Assembly (NCBI RefSeq): GCF_003336875.1
Contig: NZ_QGNJ01000004.1
Location: 62,001 to 126,000 of the forward strand
DNA length: 64,000 nt
Source: Oleisolibacter albus
GTDB lineage: Bacteria; Pseudomonadota; Alphaproteobacteria; Azospirillales; Azospirillaceae
Direction: 5' to 3'
This document shows, piece by piece, positions 8,196-17,804 of the stretch. Position 1 is the stretch's first letter. Every line of letters begins with the position of its first letter. The notes beneath the pieces were generated by a model, which saw only the letters and a list, made by a program, of their open reading frames with translations, made no database searches and was not told the origin of the DNA. Position numbers and translations under genes: made by a program.

Positions 8196-9248
8196 ATGAT
8201 GAAGGTCCTGCTTGCCGGTACCGCCCTGATCGGTGCCGCCCTTGTCGGCCTGTCCGTCCCGGCCCTGGCCGCGGACACGCTGATGCAGGAGGCCAAGGCC
8301 GCCTTCCAGCCCATCACCACCAACGTCGTCATCAAGGACAATCCCACCTCGCCCGCCCGGGTCGAGCTGGGGCGTATGCTGTTCTTCGAGCCGCGCCTGT
8401 CCGCCAGCCACATGTTCTCCTGCAACTCCTGCCACAACATCGCCACCGGCGGCGTCGACGGCATGCCCACCTCCATCGGTCATGGCTGGGCCGCTGGGCC
8501 GCGCAACGCGCCGACCGTGCTGAACGCCGTCAACAATGTGGCCCAGTTCTGGGATGGCCGCGCCGCCGACCTCAAGGCCCAGGCCAAGGGGCCGATCCAG
8601 GCGGCGGTGGAGATGAACAGCACGCCCGACCGGGTGGTGGCGGTGCTGAACAGCATGCCGGCCTACCGCGAGGCCTTCGCCCGCGCCTTCCCCAACGAAA
8701 AGGACCCGGTGACCTTCGACAATGTGGCCAAGGCCATCGAGCTGTTCGAAGCCACCCTGGTCACGCCCGACTCCCCCTTCGACCGCTACCTCAAGGGGGA
8801 TACCAAGGCGCTGACCGACAAGCAGAAGCAGGGACTGGCCCTGTTCATGGAGAAGGGCTGTTCCGGCTGCCATAACGGCATCAATGTGGGCGGCCAGGAT
8901 TACTTCCCCTTCGGCGTGGTGGAGAAGCCGGGCGCCGAGATCCTGCCCGTGGGCGACAAGGGCCGGTTCCAGGTCACCAACACCGCCGATGACGAATATG
9001 TGTTCCGGTCGCCGACGCTGCGCAACGTGGCGCTGACCGCACCGTATTTCCATACGGGCAAGGTGTGGGATCTGCGTCAGGCCGTGGCGGTCATGGGCAC
9101 CAGCCAGCTGGGCGCCACCCTGACCGAACCGGAGATCGACGCCATCACCGCCTTCCTGGACTCGCTGACCGGCAAGCAGCCGGCGGTGGAGATCCCGATC
9201 CTTCCGGCCAGCACGCCGGCCACGCCGCATCCCGTGACCACGCGCTGA
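8196..9248 (+). CDS. ccpA: Di-heme cytochrome c peroxidase (CcpA/MauG family)
   Basis: 350 residues from the ATG at 8196 (AGAGGTG-type RBS), beginning with an export signal (MMKVLLAGTALIGAALVGLSVPALAA), so it is periplasmic. Two heme-binding motifs are present: CNSCH in the N-terminal half (high-spin peroxidatic heme) and CSGCH in the second half (electron-transfer heme), with the family motif SPTLRNVALTAPYFHTG near the end. The enzyme reduces hydrogen peroxide to water with electrons from cytochrome c. The length is normal for the family. The last 20 residues are a proline/threonine-rich tail. It stands alone as a transcription unit. Confidence 0.93.
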   Translation: MMKVLLAGTALIGAALVGLSVPALAADTLMQEAKAAFQPITTNVVIKDNPTSPARVELGRMLFFEPRLSASHMFSCNSCHNIATGGVDGMPTSIGHGWAAGPRNAPTVLNAVNNVAQFWDGRAADLKAQAKGPIQAAVEMNSTPDRVVAVLNSMPAYREAFARAFPNEKDPVTFDNVAKAIELFEATLVTPDSPFDRYLKGDTKALTDKQKQGLALFMEKGCSGCHNGINVGGQDYFPFGVVEKPGAEILPVGDKGRFQVTNTADDEYVFRSPTLRNVALTAPYFHTGKVWDLRQAVAVMGTSQLGATLTEPEIDAITAFLDSLTGKQPAVEIPILPASTPATPHPVTTR

Positions 9249-9342
9249 GTCCGGCACCGGCCGGGGGCGCCTGCGCCTCCGGCCGGCCCCCACTGCCCCC
9301 GCAGGGCAGCGTCGCGGTGCCGGGGACGGAAAAATACCCGCA

Positions 9343-9360
9343 CTGTCAACGAACTGTCAT
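9343..9360 (+). promoter_or_regulatory. PHO box (PhoB binding site)
   Basis: Two direct heptamers, CTGTCAA and CTGTCAT, separated by 4 nt (CGAA), give the exact 11-bp phasing of a PhoB site. It ends 53 nt upstream of the phospholipase-like gene start at 9414, so that gene and the phosphatase behind it are predicted to be switched on by phosphate starvation. Confidence 0.8.
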
Positions 9361-9413
9361 CCAATGTCTGTTTTATGCCGCTCCGTTCGTCCCGTCCGGA
9401 GAAAGGCATACCG

Positions 9414-10655
9414 ATGCGTGTTCCGCTGTGGCTGGCGCTGGTGCTGGCGTCGACCGCCTCCGTCGTCGCTGCCGCGACGTCTGCCGCTCCAGCCTCTGCC
9501 GCTCCAGCCTCTGCCGCTCCAGCCTCTGCCGCCCCGGCCTCTGCCGCCCCGGCCAAGGCGGGGTGCGATCTGGCGGCCGCCGACGCCCGTGCAGCCGGGC
9601 CGGGCTGCGCCCGGGCCTGGATGGATGCCAATCTGCGCCTGAACGACATCGTCACCATGGGCACGCACAACAGCTACAAGCAGCGCCAGTCCGCGGCGGA
9701 ATTCGCCCTGATCGCCGCCAGGAACCCCCAGGCGGCGCAGTCCATCGATTACGGCCACCGGCCGCTGGCGGAGCAGCTGGACGCCGGCGCCCGCCAGCTG
9801 GAGATCGATGTCTATTACGATCCGGCGGGCGGCCGCTTCGCCGCCCCGCTGGGGCCGGCGCTAACGGGCCAGACACTGCCGGCGGACTATGCCGCCACCA
9901 TGGCCAGGCCGGGTTTCAAGGTCTTCCACATCCCCGACATCGACCCGCACAGCTCCTGTCTGCTGTTCGCGGACTGCCTGCGCCGGATCAAGGCCTGGTC
10001 CGATGCCCATCCCGACCATGCTCCCATCCTGATCACCATGAACACCAAGCAGGACGCCTCGCCGGTGCCCGGCGGCACCGGCGCCCTGCCCATGACCGAA
10101 GACGCCTTCGATGCGCTGGACCGGGAGATCCGCGCGGTGCTGCCGCCGGCCAAGCTGATCACGCCCGACGATGTGCAGGGGGCCTATCCCAGCCTGCGTG
10201 CGGCCGTGCTGGCCAACAACTGGCCGACGCTGGGGGCGTCGCGTGGCAGGATCCTGTTCGCCCTGGATGAGCCGCCGGGCGTTGTCGCGGTCTATCGCGG
10301 CAGGCGCCATGCCCTGGAGGGGCGGGTGCTGTTCGTCAACACCGATGAATCCTCCCCCGCCGCCGCCTACCTGACCCTGAACGAGCCGCAGGAACTGGCG
10401 GCCCGGATCGCCGCCGCGGTCGATGCCGGGTTCCTGGTCCGCACCCGCGCCGATGCCGACACGGTGGAAGCGCGGACCAACAGCACGGGCCGGCGCGATG
10501 CCGCTCTGGCCGGCGGCGCCCAGTATGTCTCCACCGACTATCTCTGGCCCGACATGCGCTTCAGCCCTTACACCGCCCGCCTGCCCGGCGCGGCCAAGGC
10601 CCTGTGCAATCCCCGGCGTGCGGCGGCGCGCTGCCAGGGTCTGCCGGTGGAGTGA
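9414..10655 (+). CDS. Secreted Ca2+-dependent phosphoinositide phospholipase C-like protein
   Basis: 413 residues from the ATG at 9414 (GGAGAAAGG RBS), with an N-terminal signal peptide (LWLALVLASTASVVAAA). Then comes a low-complexity linker of five SAAPA units and a TIM-barrel PI-PLC C1-like domain. Recognisable are the catalytic-type motif TMGTHNSYK with its histidine, the acidic strand QLEIDVYYDP, and the late VSTDYLWPDMR. The family cleaves phosphodiester headgroups from phospholipids. With the PHO box upstream and a phosphatase downstream it probably releases phosphate from lipids outside the cytoplasm. The true substrate is not deducible. Confidence 0.8.
   Translation: MRVPLWLALVLASTASVVAAATSAAPASAAPASAAPASAAPASAAPAKAGCDLAAADARAAGPGCARAWMDANLRLNDIVTMGTHNSYKQRQSAAEFALIAARNPQAAQSIDYGHRPLAEQLDAGARQLEIDVYYDPAGGRFAAPLGPALTGQTLPADYAATMARPGFKVFHIPDIDPHSSCLLFADCLRRIKAWSDAHPDHAPILITMNTKQDASPVPGGTGALPMTEDAFDALDREIRAVLPPAKLITPDDVQGAYPSLRAAVLANNWPTLGASRGRILFALDEPPGVVAVYRGRRHALEGRVLFVNTDESSPAAAYLTLNEPQELAARIAAAVDAGFLVRTRADADTVEARTNSTGRRDAALAGGAQYVSTDYLWPDMRFSPYTARLPGAAKALCNPRRAAARCQGLPVE
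9480..9554 (+). repeat. Five tandem 15-bp repeats inside the phospholipase gene
   Basis: Unit TCTGCCGCTCCAGCC, five copies; the last two carry CC for TC in the middle. They encode five SAAPA pentapeptides between signal peptide and catalytic domain. Copy number may vary by slippage without breaking the frame. Confidence 0.9.
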
Positions 10656-10660
10656 GCGGC

Positions 10661-12580
10661 ATGCTGCGGTGGCGGAGTGATGTCTGGTGCGTCGGGCTGT
10701 CGGCGCTGCTGTTCCTGGTGGCCTTGCCGGGATGCGATGAGCGGCCGGCCAAGCTGCCCGCCGCGGCGGCCGATCCGGTGGCCGTCCGTGTCGCCTTCAT
10801 GCCGGATGTGCATTTCCACGACATCCACGCCCGGTTCAGCGACGGCGCCTTCCCCGGGCTGCCGCCGCTGACGCCGGGGGGCGAGCCGGCCACCATCCGC
10901 ACCATGGCGGCGCAGCTCTCCTCCACCCGCCTGTTCAACGAGAACTATTTCGCCCTGCGGGCAGCCCTGGACGACGCTGTGGCCCGCGGGATCCGCATCA
11001 TCGCCCTGCCCGGCGATTTCAGCGATGACGGACAGCCCATCCATCTGCGCGGGCTGCACCGGCTGCTGGATCTGTATGAGCGGCAGTACGGCGTCCGCTT
11101 CTTCCTGACACCGGGCAACCATGATCCGGTGCGGCCGGTGGACCAGCCGTCAGGCAAGCCGGATTTCCTGGGGTCGGACGGGCGGCGCCAGCCGCTCTAC
11201 AGCCCCGGCACCGCGGCCTGTCCGGCCGATGGCGGGGTGCCGCCGGATGCCGCCGGCGACGATCCGCTGCCGGTGATCTGCACGCCGGAAATCCGCAGTC
11301 TGGGCTATGCCGGGATTCTGGCCGAGCTGGGCGGCTTCGGTTTCGAGCCGCGGCCCGACGATCTTCACTGGGAAACCCCTTACAGCGCCAAGGGTCCCTA
11401 CAGCTATGCCGCGGCCCGGGAAGCGGCCATGCCCGACGCCCGGCAATACGAGATCTGCCGCGAGGGCACCGGCGGCGCCTACCGCAAGCCCGGCTATACC
11501 GATTGCCGGATGGTGCCGGACGCCAGCTATCTGGTGGAGCCGGTGGCGGGGCTGTGGCTGCTGGCCATCGACGCCAATGTCTATCGGCCCAGGGACGGGG
11601 GAAGCTTCGCCGGGTCCGGGGATGCCGGCTATAACCGGGTGCTGACCCACAAGGCCCAGCTGATCGACTGGGTGCGCGATGTGGCGGCCCGGGCCAGGAC
11701 CCAGGGCAAGACCCTGGTCACCTTCAGCCATTTCCCCATGGTGGAGTTCCTCAACGGTACCGGCGCACAGGTGCAGGCCCTGTTCGGGCCGAAGGCGCTG
11801 CAACAGGAGCGGCTGCCGGCCGACGCCACCAGCCGCGCCCTGGCCGCGGCCGGCGTGCGGGTGCATGTGGGCGGCCACATGCATTACAATGACACCGGGG
11901 TGCGGCGCTTCGGGCCGGGGGAATTCCTGGTCAATATCCAGGCGCCGTCGCTGGCCGGCTATGTGCCGGCCTACAAGATCCTGACCTTCTCCCCCGGCGC
12001 GGTGGAGGTGGAGACACCGGTGCTGGCGGATGTGCCCGGCTTCGACAGCCTGTTCCCCTATTACCGGCAGGAGCACCGCCATCTCCAGGCCGTACACTCC
12101 CCGGAGCTGTGGGACGAGGCCATCCTGTCCAGCCCCGATTACCGCAGCTTCACCCGTGACCATCTGCGCCAGCTGGCCCAGCGCCGTTTCTTCCCCAAGG
12201 ACTGGCCGGCCGATCTGCGTGCCGCCCTGCTGGATGCCAGCGGGCGCGACCTGTGGCAGCGGGCCGGCGGCGGGGCGCTGGCGGACGCGGCCCTGCTGGA
12301 TGGCTGGACCGGGCTGGATCTGGCCCTGGATTTCCACCGTCTGGCCAATGCCGGTGATCTGGCCCTGCCCGACGTGCCGGCGGCCCGGCTGGCGGCCTAC
12401 CGCCGGCTGGAACAGGCCCTGGACCGGACTCCGCCGGCCGATCCGGCCCTGGCCGCGCTGCTGCGGGAGCGGCTGGCCCGTCTGCTGGCCGTGGTCGATG
12501 GGTTATCGCAGGGGGCGCCCAGCGATCATTTCCGCATCGACATGACCATCGGCGCGCTGGAGGCCCTGCCGCCGGGCTGA
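10661..12580 (+). CDS. Exported calcineurin-like metallophosphoesterase (lipoprotein)
   Basis: 639 residues. The start at 10661 is 5 nt after the phospholipase stop, with GGAG upstream, so the two genes form an operon. The hydrophobic leader ends in LPGC, a plausible lipobox. Metallophosphatase motifs in order: MPDVHFHD (D-x-H), PGDFSDDG (GDxxD), TPGNHDP (GNHD), TFSHFP and GGHMHYND (GHxH). These bind the two metal ions. The C-terminal 170 residues are a helical extension not typical of small phosphatases. It likely removes phosphate from products of the upstream enzyme; this is inferred from the operon and the shared PHO box. Confidence 0.82.
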   Translation: MLRWRSDVWCVGLSALLFLVALPGCDERPAKLPAAAADPVAVRVAFMPDVHFHDIHARFSDGAFPGLPPLTPGGEPATIRTMAAQLSSTRLFNENYFALRAALDDAVARGIRIIALPGDFSDDGQPIHLRGLHRLLDLYERQYGVRFFLTPGNHDPVRPVDQPSGKPDFLGSDGRRQPLYSPGTAACPADGGVPPDAAGDDPLPVICTPEIRSLGYAGILAELGGFGFEPRPDDLHWETPYSAKGPYSYAAAREAAMPDARQYEICREGTGGAYRKPGYTDCRMVPDASYLVEPVAGLWLLAIDANVYRPRDGGSFAGSGDAGYNRVLTHKAQLIDWVRDVAARARTQGKTLVTFSHFPMVEFLNGTGAQVQALFGPKALQQERLPADATSRALAAAGVRVHVGGHMHYNDTGVRRFGPGEFLVNIQAPSLAGYVPAYKILTFSPGAVEVETPVLADVPGFDSLFPYYRQEHRHLQAVHSPELWDEAILSSPDYRSFTRDHLRQLAQRRFFPKDWPADLRAALLDASGRDLWQRAGGGALADAALLDGWTGLDLALDFHRLANAGDLALPDVPAARLAAYRRLEQALDRTPPADPALAALLRERLARLLAVVDGLSQGAPSDHFRIDMTIGALEALPPG

Positions 12581-12588
12581 GCCGGCGT

Positions 12589-13305
12589 TCAGCGCCCGTG
12601 CTCGGCCGTCCAGGCCAGGCGGAAGGCGTTGGCGGCGTTGTGGGCGGCCCGCGTCGGTTCCGGCAGGCGGTAGCGGGTGGTGGCGGCCAGCGTATGGGCC
12701 AGCGCGGCCTCGGGCGTGACGCGATGGCCGACCGAGACATAGAGCGGCGCCACCTTGTCCTTGCTGCGCAGGACGCTGGCGATGGTCCGCCCCTTCCAGA
12801 CCAGCGGCACGGAGGCGCCGCGGGCCGGGGGCAGGTCGCCCTCCGGCCGGCCGACCAGGACGCTCTTGGCCACGCCGATGGTGGGGCGGTCCAGCAGCAC
12901 GCCCAGATGGGTGGCGATGCCCAGGCCGCGGGGATGGCTGATGCCATGTCCGTCCACCAGGATCAGGTCCGGCATCTCCGGCAGCTCGGCGAAGGCCGCC
13001 AGCAGGGCCGGCACCTCGCGGAAGCCCAGATACCCCGGCACATAGGGCATGGGGGCGATGCGCATGGCCGTGGCTGTGGCCCGGACCTGGAGCGTGGTGG
13101 CGTCCAGCAGCACCACGGCAGCGAAGATGCGGCCGGCGGGATCTCGGGGAAAGGCGCTGACATCGACCCCGGCCAGCAGCCGCACCGGCTGTGGCGGCCC
13201 CTCCATCACCATCTGCGCCGCCAACCGGCGCTGCACGGCCGCCGCCGCGGTCAGATCCGGCGGGGACAACACGTCATCGGGAATGGGCGGCAGGGTCAGG
13301 GGCAT
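12589..13305 (-). CDS. nfi: Endonuclease V
   Basis: 238 residues from the ATG at 13305; the frame extends upstream only to a TTG. It cuts DNA near deoxyinosine, starting repair of deaminated adenine. Family motifs are all present: LAGVDVSAF (first catalytic Asp), [25 protein letters not shown] (second Asp and His region), and [11 protein letters not shown]. Length is close to the usual 220-240 residues. It stands alone, convergent with the phosphatase gene. Confidence 0.93.
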   Translation of the reverse strand: MPLTLPPIPDDVLSPPDLTAAAAVQRRLAAQMVMEGPPQPVRLLAGVDVSAFPRDPAGRIFAAVVLLDATTLQVRATATAMRIAPMPYVPGYLGFREVPALLAAFAELPEMPDLILVDGHGISHPRGLGIATHLGVLLDRPTIGVAKSVLVGRPEGDLPPARGASVPLVWKGRTIASVLRSKDKVAPLYVSVGHRVTPEAALAHTLAATTRYRLPEPTRAAHNAANAFRLAWTAEHGR

Positions 13306-13415
13306 GATCACGCGGGGGAAACGGGCGGGCGCGGGCAGGCTGGCCCGTGCTTGTCGTCCCGTCAATGCGCCGGCCGCTGCCGGGGTTCCGCCGCAGGGGG
13401 TGACGCCGGCGCCGG

Positions 13416-14519
13416 TCAGAGTGCCGTGTCGGTGCCGGTGGCCTTGGCGGCGGCGGCACGGGCGCGGGTCTGCGCCTCGTACTTGTTCATGGCCTGCATC
13501 ATCAGGTCGGCGATGGCGGCCTTGGGCACGGCCCCCGGTCCGCCGGGGGGCCAGCCTGCCGGTGCGCCCGCGGGCGTGCCGGGCTTGGCCGCCTCCGCTG
13601 TCCCGGCCTTGGCCGTATCGGCTCTGGTCGCCTCTGCCGCGGCCGGCGTGCCTGCGGCCTGTGCGCCAGCGTCCTGCTGCGGGGTGCCGGCGCTTGCCGT
13701 GGCGGGCTTGGCGGCGGGCGCCAGGGTGGCCGTGGCCAGATCGGTGACGCGGCCGCGATCGGGCATGGCCGTCTGCACGGCGGCCGTGGGCACATAGATC
13801 TTGCGCACCGGCCCGGACAGGCCCTGCGCCTCCTGCCGGTACTGGGCCAGGGTCTTGCCCTTGGCCTGCTGCGTCTTCGCCGGTGCGGACAGGGCGGCGA
13901 TGGCATTGGCGTCGGCGGCATCGCCCGGCGCGGACAGGCTGGCCAGCGCCGCCTGCGGCGGCAGACCGGACGCCGCCATGGCCGCGGCGGAGGCACCGGG
14001 CATGTGCTTCAGCTGGTTGCGCCTGTAATCGTCCAGCACGGACCCGGGGACCGGGGCGGCGCCGGCGGCCTGGGGGGCTGTGCCGGCGGGCGCCGCGGCG
14101 GCTGCGGCGCGGTCGCCGGGGGCGGCATCGGCAGTCGCGGCATCGGCTGTGGCGGCCGGGGCGGCGTCCGGCCCGCCGTCCTTGGCCTTATCGTCTTTGA
14201 ACAGCGAGGCGATGTTGTCGACCGTGTCCTTGCCGGTGGCATGCTCCACCGCCATGTCGGCGGCGGTGGCGGCCAGACCGATGGGGCCGAAGAACAGGGT
14301 GGCGCCCGCCATGCGGGCCGGTCCTTTGATTTCGTCGCCGGTGACGGCGCGATAGATCTTGTTGACGACGGGGATGTGCTGCAACGGATTGACCACGTCC
14401 AGCAGGTCCCAGAAGGACATGCCGTCCTCCTGCTTGGGCTCCTTCTGGGCGACAACCTCCACCTCCGGCAGCATCGGGGCCTGGGGCGGGCTGTGGTTCT
14501 GGATGGCGCTGATCGACAT
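13416..14519 (-). CDS. Conserved hypothetical protein with Ala/Pro-rich linker
   Basis: 367 residues, no recognised function. Residues about 30-105 form the only ordered block: [28 protein letters not shown], followed by a glycine-rich hydrophobic stretch ([25 protein letters not shown]). The rest is a long alanine/proline/threonine-rich low-complexity region, with a short helical end ([23 protein letters not shown]). There is no signal peptide; the hydrophobic block could associate with the membrane. The ATG at 14519 has a good RBS (GGAGG). Comparable proteins occur in relatives of Azospirillum, but no role is known to me. Confidence 0.7.
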   Translation of the reverse strand: MSISAIQNHSPPQAPMLPEVEVVAQKEPKQEDGMSFWDLLDVVNPLQHIPVVNKIYRAVTGDEIKGPARMAGATLFFGPIGLAATAADMAVEHATGKDTVDNIASLFKDDKAKDGGPDAAPAATADAATADAAPGDRAAAAAAPAGTAPQAAGAAPVPGSVLDDYRRNQLKHMPGASAAAMAASGLPPQAALASLSAPGDAADANAIAALSAPAKTQQAKGKTLAQYRQEAQGLSGPVRKIYVPTAAVQTAMPDRGRVTDLATATLAPAAKPATASAGTPQQDAGAQAAGTPAAAEATRADTAKAGTAEAAKPGTPAGAPAGWPPGGPGAVPKAAIADLMMQAMNKYEAQTRARAAAAKATGTDTAL

Positions 14520-14709
14520 GCGTGATCCTCCCGGTCGGGCCGAGAGGAAGCAAGGCGCATGCCAAACAACGCTCGTCGCTGAATCAAAGGCTTGGCGGGT
14601 CGCAGGCCGGATCGGTCCGGCCCGTTTCCCCCGGCCTGGTCCCGGGCTGGGCGGAATCTGCCGGGCAACCCCGTCCCTCCGCCGTGCCGGCGGCCGCGGC
14701 GCCGGCGGG

Positions 14710-15873
14710 TCAGAACAGGTGCCCGGCCCGCTCGGCCTTGGTGCGGAGATAGGCCTCGTTGTGGCCGTTGCTGGGGAAGATGTGGGGCACGCGCTCCACC
14801 ACCTCCACGCCCCAGCGCGCCAGCTGGGCCAGCTTGTCCGGGTTGTTGGTCATCAGCCGCACATGATCGAATCCGAGCTGCTTCAGCATGGTGGCCGCCG
14901 GCAGATAGACCCGCTCGTCGGCGTCGAAGCCCAGCACGGTGTTGGCGTCCACCGTGTCCAGCCCGCCATCCTGCAGCCGATAGGCCCGCAGCTTGTTGAT
15001 CAGGCCGATGCCGCGCCCTTCCTGCGCCAGATAGAGCAGAACCCCGGCCCCGGCGGTGGCGATCTCGGCGATGGCGCCGCGCAGCTGCGGGCCGCAGTCG
15101 CAGCGCAAGGACCCCAGCAGGTCGCCGGTGAAACATTCCGAATGCAGCCGCGTCAGCACCGGCTGGCCCGGTGCCGGGTCGCCGATGACGATGGCCAGAT
15201 GCTCCGGCCCGCCATCGGAGGGGCGGAAGGCGACGATGCGGGTGCGCTCGGCATCGGCCAGCGGCACTGTCGCCTCCACCACGCGGTAGAGCGTGCGGGC
15301 GGACTGGTGGCGGTAGGCCAGCACATCGGCGGCCCGCACCTGCATCAGGTCGTTGCGGCGGGCGAAGGCGGCGGCATCCTGCACGCCGGCCACGGTGGCG
15401 ACCAGGGCGGCCGGCAGCAGCCGCGCCACCTTGGCCAGCAGCACCGCCGCGGCCTCCGCCGCGCTGTCGCCGTCCAGGGCGGTGGCCGCGACCAGGCGGA
15501 CGCGGTCGGCCAGGGTCGTGTGCGGGGGCAGGACCCGGGTGGGGTCGGCCAGATCGCGGGCCAGCTCCGCCGTCAGCGGGCCGGTCAGCAGGACCGGCTG
15601 CTCCACCGGCAGGTCGAAGCCCAGGGCGCGGGCGCGCTGGCCGCTGACCACCAGGGCGGGCGTGGCGCCGGACAGGCTGGCCAGGGCGGCCAGGGCCGGG
15701 GCGGTCACCGCCTCCGCCGCCAGCATCAGCAGCACGCGTCCGTCCTCGCCCGCCAGCACCACCGGCTCGCTGCGCCGCAGCTCCGACAGGACCCGGTCCA
15801 CGGCACGTTGGGCGGCGCGGTCCAGGGGGCGGGCAAGGTCGGCGGGGGCGAATTCCAAGGGCATGCTATCCAT
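14710..15873 (-). CDS. ribA: GTP cyclohydrolase II domain protein
   Basis: 387 residues. The C-terminal half is a complete GTP cyclohydrolase II: zinc site C247-x10-C258-x-C260 in SECFTGDLLGSLRCDC, then LAQEGRGIGL and MTNNPDKL. It opens GTP to the 2,5-diamino-pyrimidinone that starts riboflavin and some other pyrimidine/pteridine pathways. The N-terminal 190 residues resemble a degenerate DHBP-synthase-like domain without its catalytic acidic motif. It overlaps the upstream CDP-alcohol phosphotransferase by 8 nt and sits opposite a PTPS-like/glycosyltransferase set, which is unusual for a housekeeping rib gene and suggests a specialised paralogue. Confidence 0.85.
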   Translation of the reverse strand: MDSMPLEFAPADLARPLDRAAQRAVDRVLSELRRSEPVVLAGEDGRVLLMLAAEAVTAPALAALASLSGATPALVVSGQRARALGFDLPVEQPVLLTGPLTAELARDLADPTRVLPPHTTLADRVRLVAATALDGDSAAEAAAVLLAKVARLLPAALVATVAGVQDAAAFARRNDLMQVRAADVLAYRHQSARTLYRVVEATVPLADAERTRIVAFRPSDGGPEHLAIVIGDPAPGQPVLTRLHSECFTGDLLGSLRCDCGPQLRGAIAEIATAGAGVLLYLAQEGRGIGLINKLRAYRLQDGGLDTVDANTVLGFDADERVYLPAATMLKQLGFDHVRLMTNNPDKLAQLARWGVEVVERVPHIFPSNGHNEAYLRTKAERAGHLF

Positions 15874-16660
15874 CGATCATCCGGTCGGCGGCCGTGCCGT
15901 GGCGGAAAAGCCAGACGGTATCGACCGCGAAAGAGAAAAGCAAAAGCGCAAGCGCTGCACCGGCCGCAAGCCCGCTCAGCGGCGGGGCCACCAGCGGGGT
16001 CAGGGCCGCGGCCGGCACCGCCACCTGCACCACGCAGACAGCACGGCGGCGGCGGCTGAAGGGCAGGGGCGCCGTCAGCCAGGGCCACAGCCATCCGGCC
16101 GCCACGAACAGCGGACGCAGCAGCCCCAGACCCAGAACCCAGATCCCCGCCTCCCCCAGACGCCAGACCAGCAGGGCCAGGACCAGGGTCAGCAGCGTGT
16201 CCAGCTCCATGTCGAAGCGGGCGCCATAGGGGCTGCTCTGCCCGTGGCGGCGGGCCAGCCAACCATCGACCCCGTCCAGGGCCAGGGCGATGACCGCGGT
16301 CACAGCCAGCCCCCACTGGACCGCCGGCCCCAGGCCGGGAGCCAGCGGCACGGCGCCGGCCAGCAGGCAGGTCAGCCCGCCGCGCAGCAGGGTCACGCGG
16401 TTGGCATGGCCCCAGCCACGCCCGGAATCATGGCCGTCCAGGCCGGTGCAGGCCAGAGCCGCCACCAGGGCGAAGGTCAGCAGCGTGGCGGCCGGCACGC
16501 TGGGCGGCAGCAGGCGCTCCAGGCTGAGGGTCAGCCCGCCGCCGCCCAGCAGCAGCCCGGCGGCGGCCAGATGCAGGCCGACCTCAACCCGCAGGCGGGC
16601 CGGGGACCCCGCGGCGGATCGGTGGCCGGATTGGCGGACAGGGGCGGAGGGCGGCGTCAT
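15866..16660 (-). CDS. CDP-alcohol phosphatidyltransferase family membrane enzyme
   Basis: 264 residues from the ATG at 16660 (GGGAG RBS). The signature DG-x2-AR-x8-G-x3-D-x3-D is intact in DGWLARRHGQSSPYGARFDMELD, so it should transfer a phospho-alcohol from a CDP donor. Several hydrophobic segments surround the motif and the C-terminal third is strongly hydrophobic, so it is an inner-membrane protein. The acceptor is unknown. It is translationally coupled to the GTP cyclohydrolase II gene and divergent from the dehydrogenase/PTPS/glycosyltransferase genes. Confidence 0.8.
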   Translation of the reverse strand: MTPPSAPVRQSGHRSAAGSPARLRVEVGLHLAAAGLLLGGGGLTLSLERLLPPSVPAATLLTFALVAALACTGLDGHDSGRGWGHANRVTLLRGGLTCLLAGAVPLAPGLGPAVQWGLAVTAVIALALDGVDGWLARRHGQSSPYGARFDMELDTLLTLVLALLVWRLGEAGIWVLGLGLLRPLFVAAGWLWPWLTAPLPFSRRRRAVCVVQVAVPAAALTPLVAPPLSGLAAGAALALLLFSFAVDTVWLFRHGTAADRMIDG

Positions 16661-16772
16661 GATCTCCCAAGGTTGTGCCGATTGCGGCGGGGACAAGCCC
16701 CTTTCGGCCTATCGCCAGCGGCGGGGCGGACTGGCACAGTGTCCGCTCCCGATCCTTGCCGCGCTGTCCGCC

Positions 16773-17786
16773 ATGCCCCGCACCGCCCGCGCCTTCTGGA
16801 TCGTCTCCCCCGGCCGGGGGGAGATCCGCAGCGAGACCCTGCCCGATCCCGGGCCGGATCAGGTGCTGGTGCGCGCCCTGGCCAGCGGCGTCAGCCGCGG
16901 CACCGAACGGCTGGTGTTCCAGGGCCGGGTGCCGCCGGCCCTGGCGGCGGCGATGCGCTGTCCCTTCCAGGCCGGGGATTTTCCGGGGCCGGTGAAGTAC
17001 GGCTATTGCCTGGTCGGCCGGGTGGAGCAGGGGCCGCCCGCCCTTCTGGGCCGCCGGGTCTTCGTGCTGCATCCGCACCAGGACCGGCTGGTGGTGCCGG
17101 CCGCGTCCTGCCGCCCGGTGCCCGACGGGGTGCCGGACCGCGCCGCCGTGCTGGCCGCCAATCTGGAAACGGCGCTGAACATCCTGTGGGACGGCGGCGC
17201 CACGGCCGGCCAGCGCATCGCCGTGGTCGGCGGCGGCGTGGTGGGCTGTCTCGCTGCCTGGCTGGCCGGGCGGCTGCCGGGGGCGTCGGTGACGCTGGTG
17301 GACATCGCGCCGGAGCGTGCGGCGCTGGCGGCGGCGCTGGGTGTGGGCTTCGCGGCCCCGGCGCAGGCGCTGGACCGGCTGGCCCCGTCGGGGCGGGACC
17401 CGGCCGGGTGCGATCTGGTGGTCCATGCCAGCGCCAGCGAGGCCGGGCTGGCCACGGCGCTGGCCCTGGCCGGGCCGGAGGCCACGGTGGTGGAGGCGTC
17501 CTGGTACGGCGACCGGCCGGTGGCGGCACCGCTGGGCGCCGGCTTCCATCCGCGGCGGCTGCGGCTGCTGTCCAGCCAGGTGGGACAGGTGGCCCCGTCC
17601 TTCCGGCCGCGCTGGGATCCGGCGCGCCGGCTGGATCTGGCCCTGTCGCTGCTGGCCGATCCGCTGCCGGCGCTGTTGCCGGCGCTGTTAATTGACGGCG
17701 AAAGCCGTTTCGGCGCCCTGCCGGAAACCATGTCGCAACTGGCATCGACACCGGGTCTGTGCCATGTCATCCACTATGATCCTTGA
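16773..17786 (+). CDS. Zinc-type medium-chain dehydrogenase/reductase-like protein
   Basis: 337 residues from the ATG at 16773. The family entry SGVSRGTERLVFQGRVP and the Rossmann motif VVGGGVVGCLAAWLAG are clear, with LVDIAPER following as the NAD(P) ribose-binding strand. The overall pattern resembles BchC-like members of the MDR superfamily. The classic catalytic zinc ligands are not obvious, so it may be zinc-independent. It probably oxidises or reduces an intermediate made by neighbouring genes. First gene of a tight four-gene plus-strand set, divergent from the CDP-alcohol phosphotransferase. Confidence 0.75.
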   Translation: MPRTARAFWIVSPGRGEIRSETLPDPGPDQVLVRALASGVSRGTERLVFQGRVPPALAAAMRCPFQAGDFPGPVKYGYCLVGRVEQGPPALLGRRVFVLHPHQDRLVVPAASCRPVPDGVPDRAAVLAANLETALNILWDGGATAGQRIAVVGGGVVGCLAAWLAGRLPGASVTLVDIAPERAALAAALGVGFAAPAQALDRLAPSGRDPAGCDLVVHASASEAGLATALALAGPEATVVEASWYGDRPVAAPLGAGFHPRRLRLLSSQVGQVAPSFRPRWDPARRLDLALSLLADPLPALLPALLIDGESRFGALPETMSQLASTPGLCHVIHYDP

Positions 17787-17804
17787 ACCGCATCCCGCCC
17801 CCGC

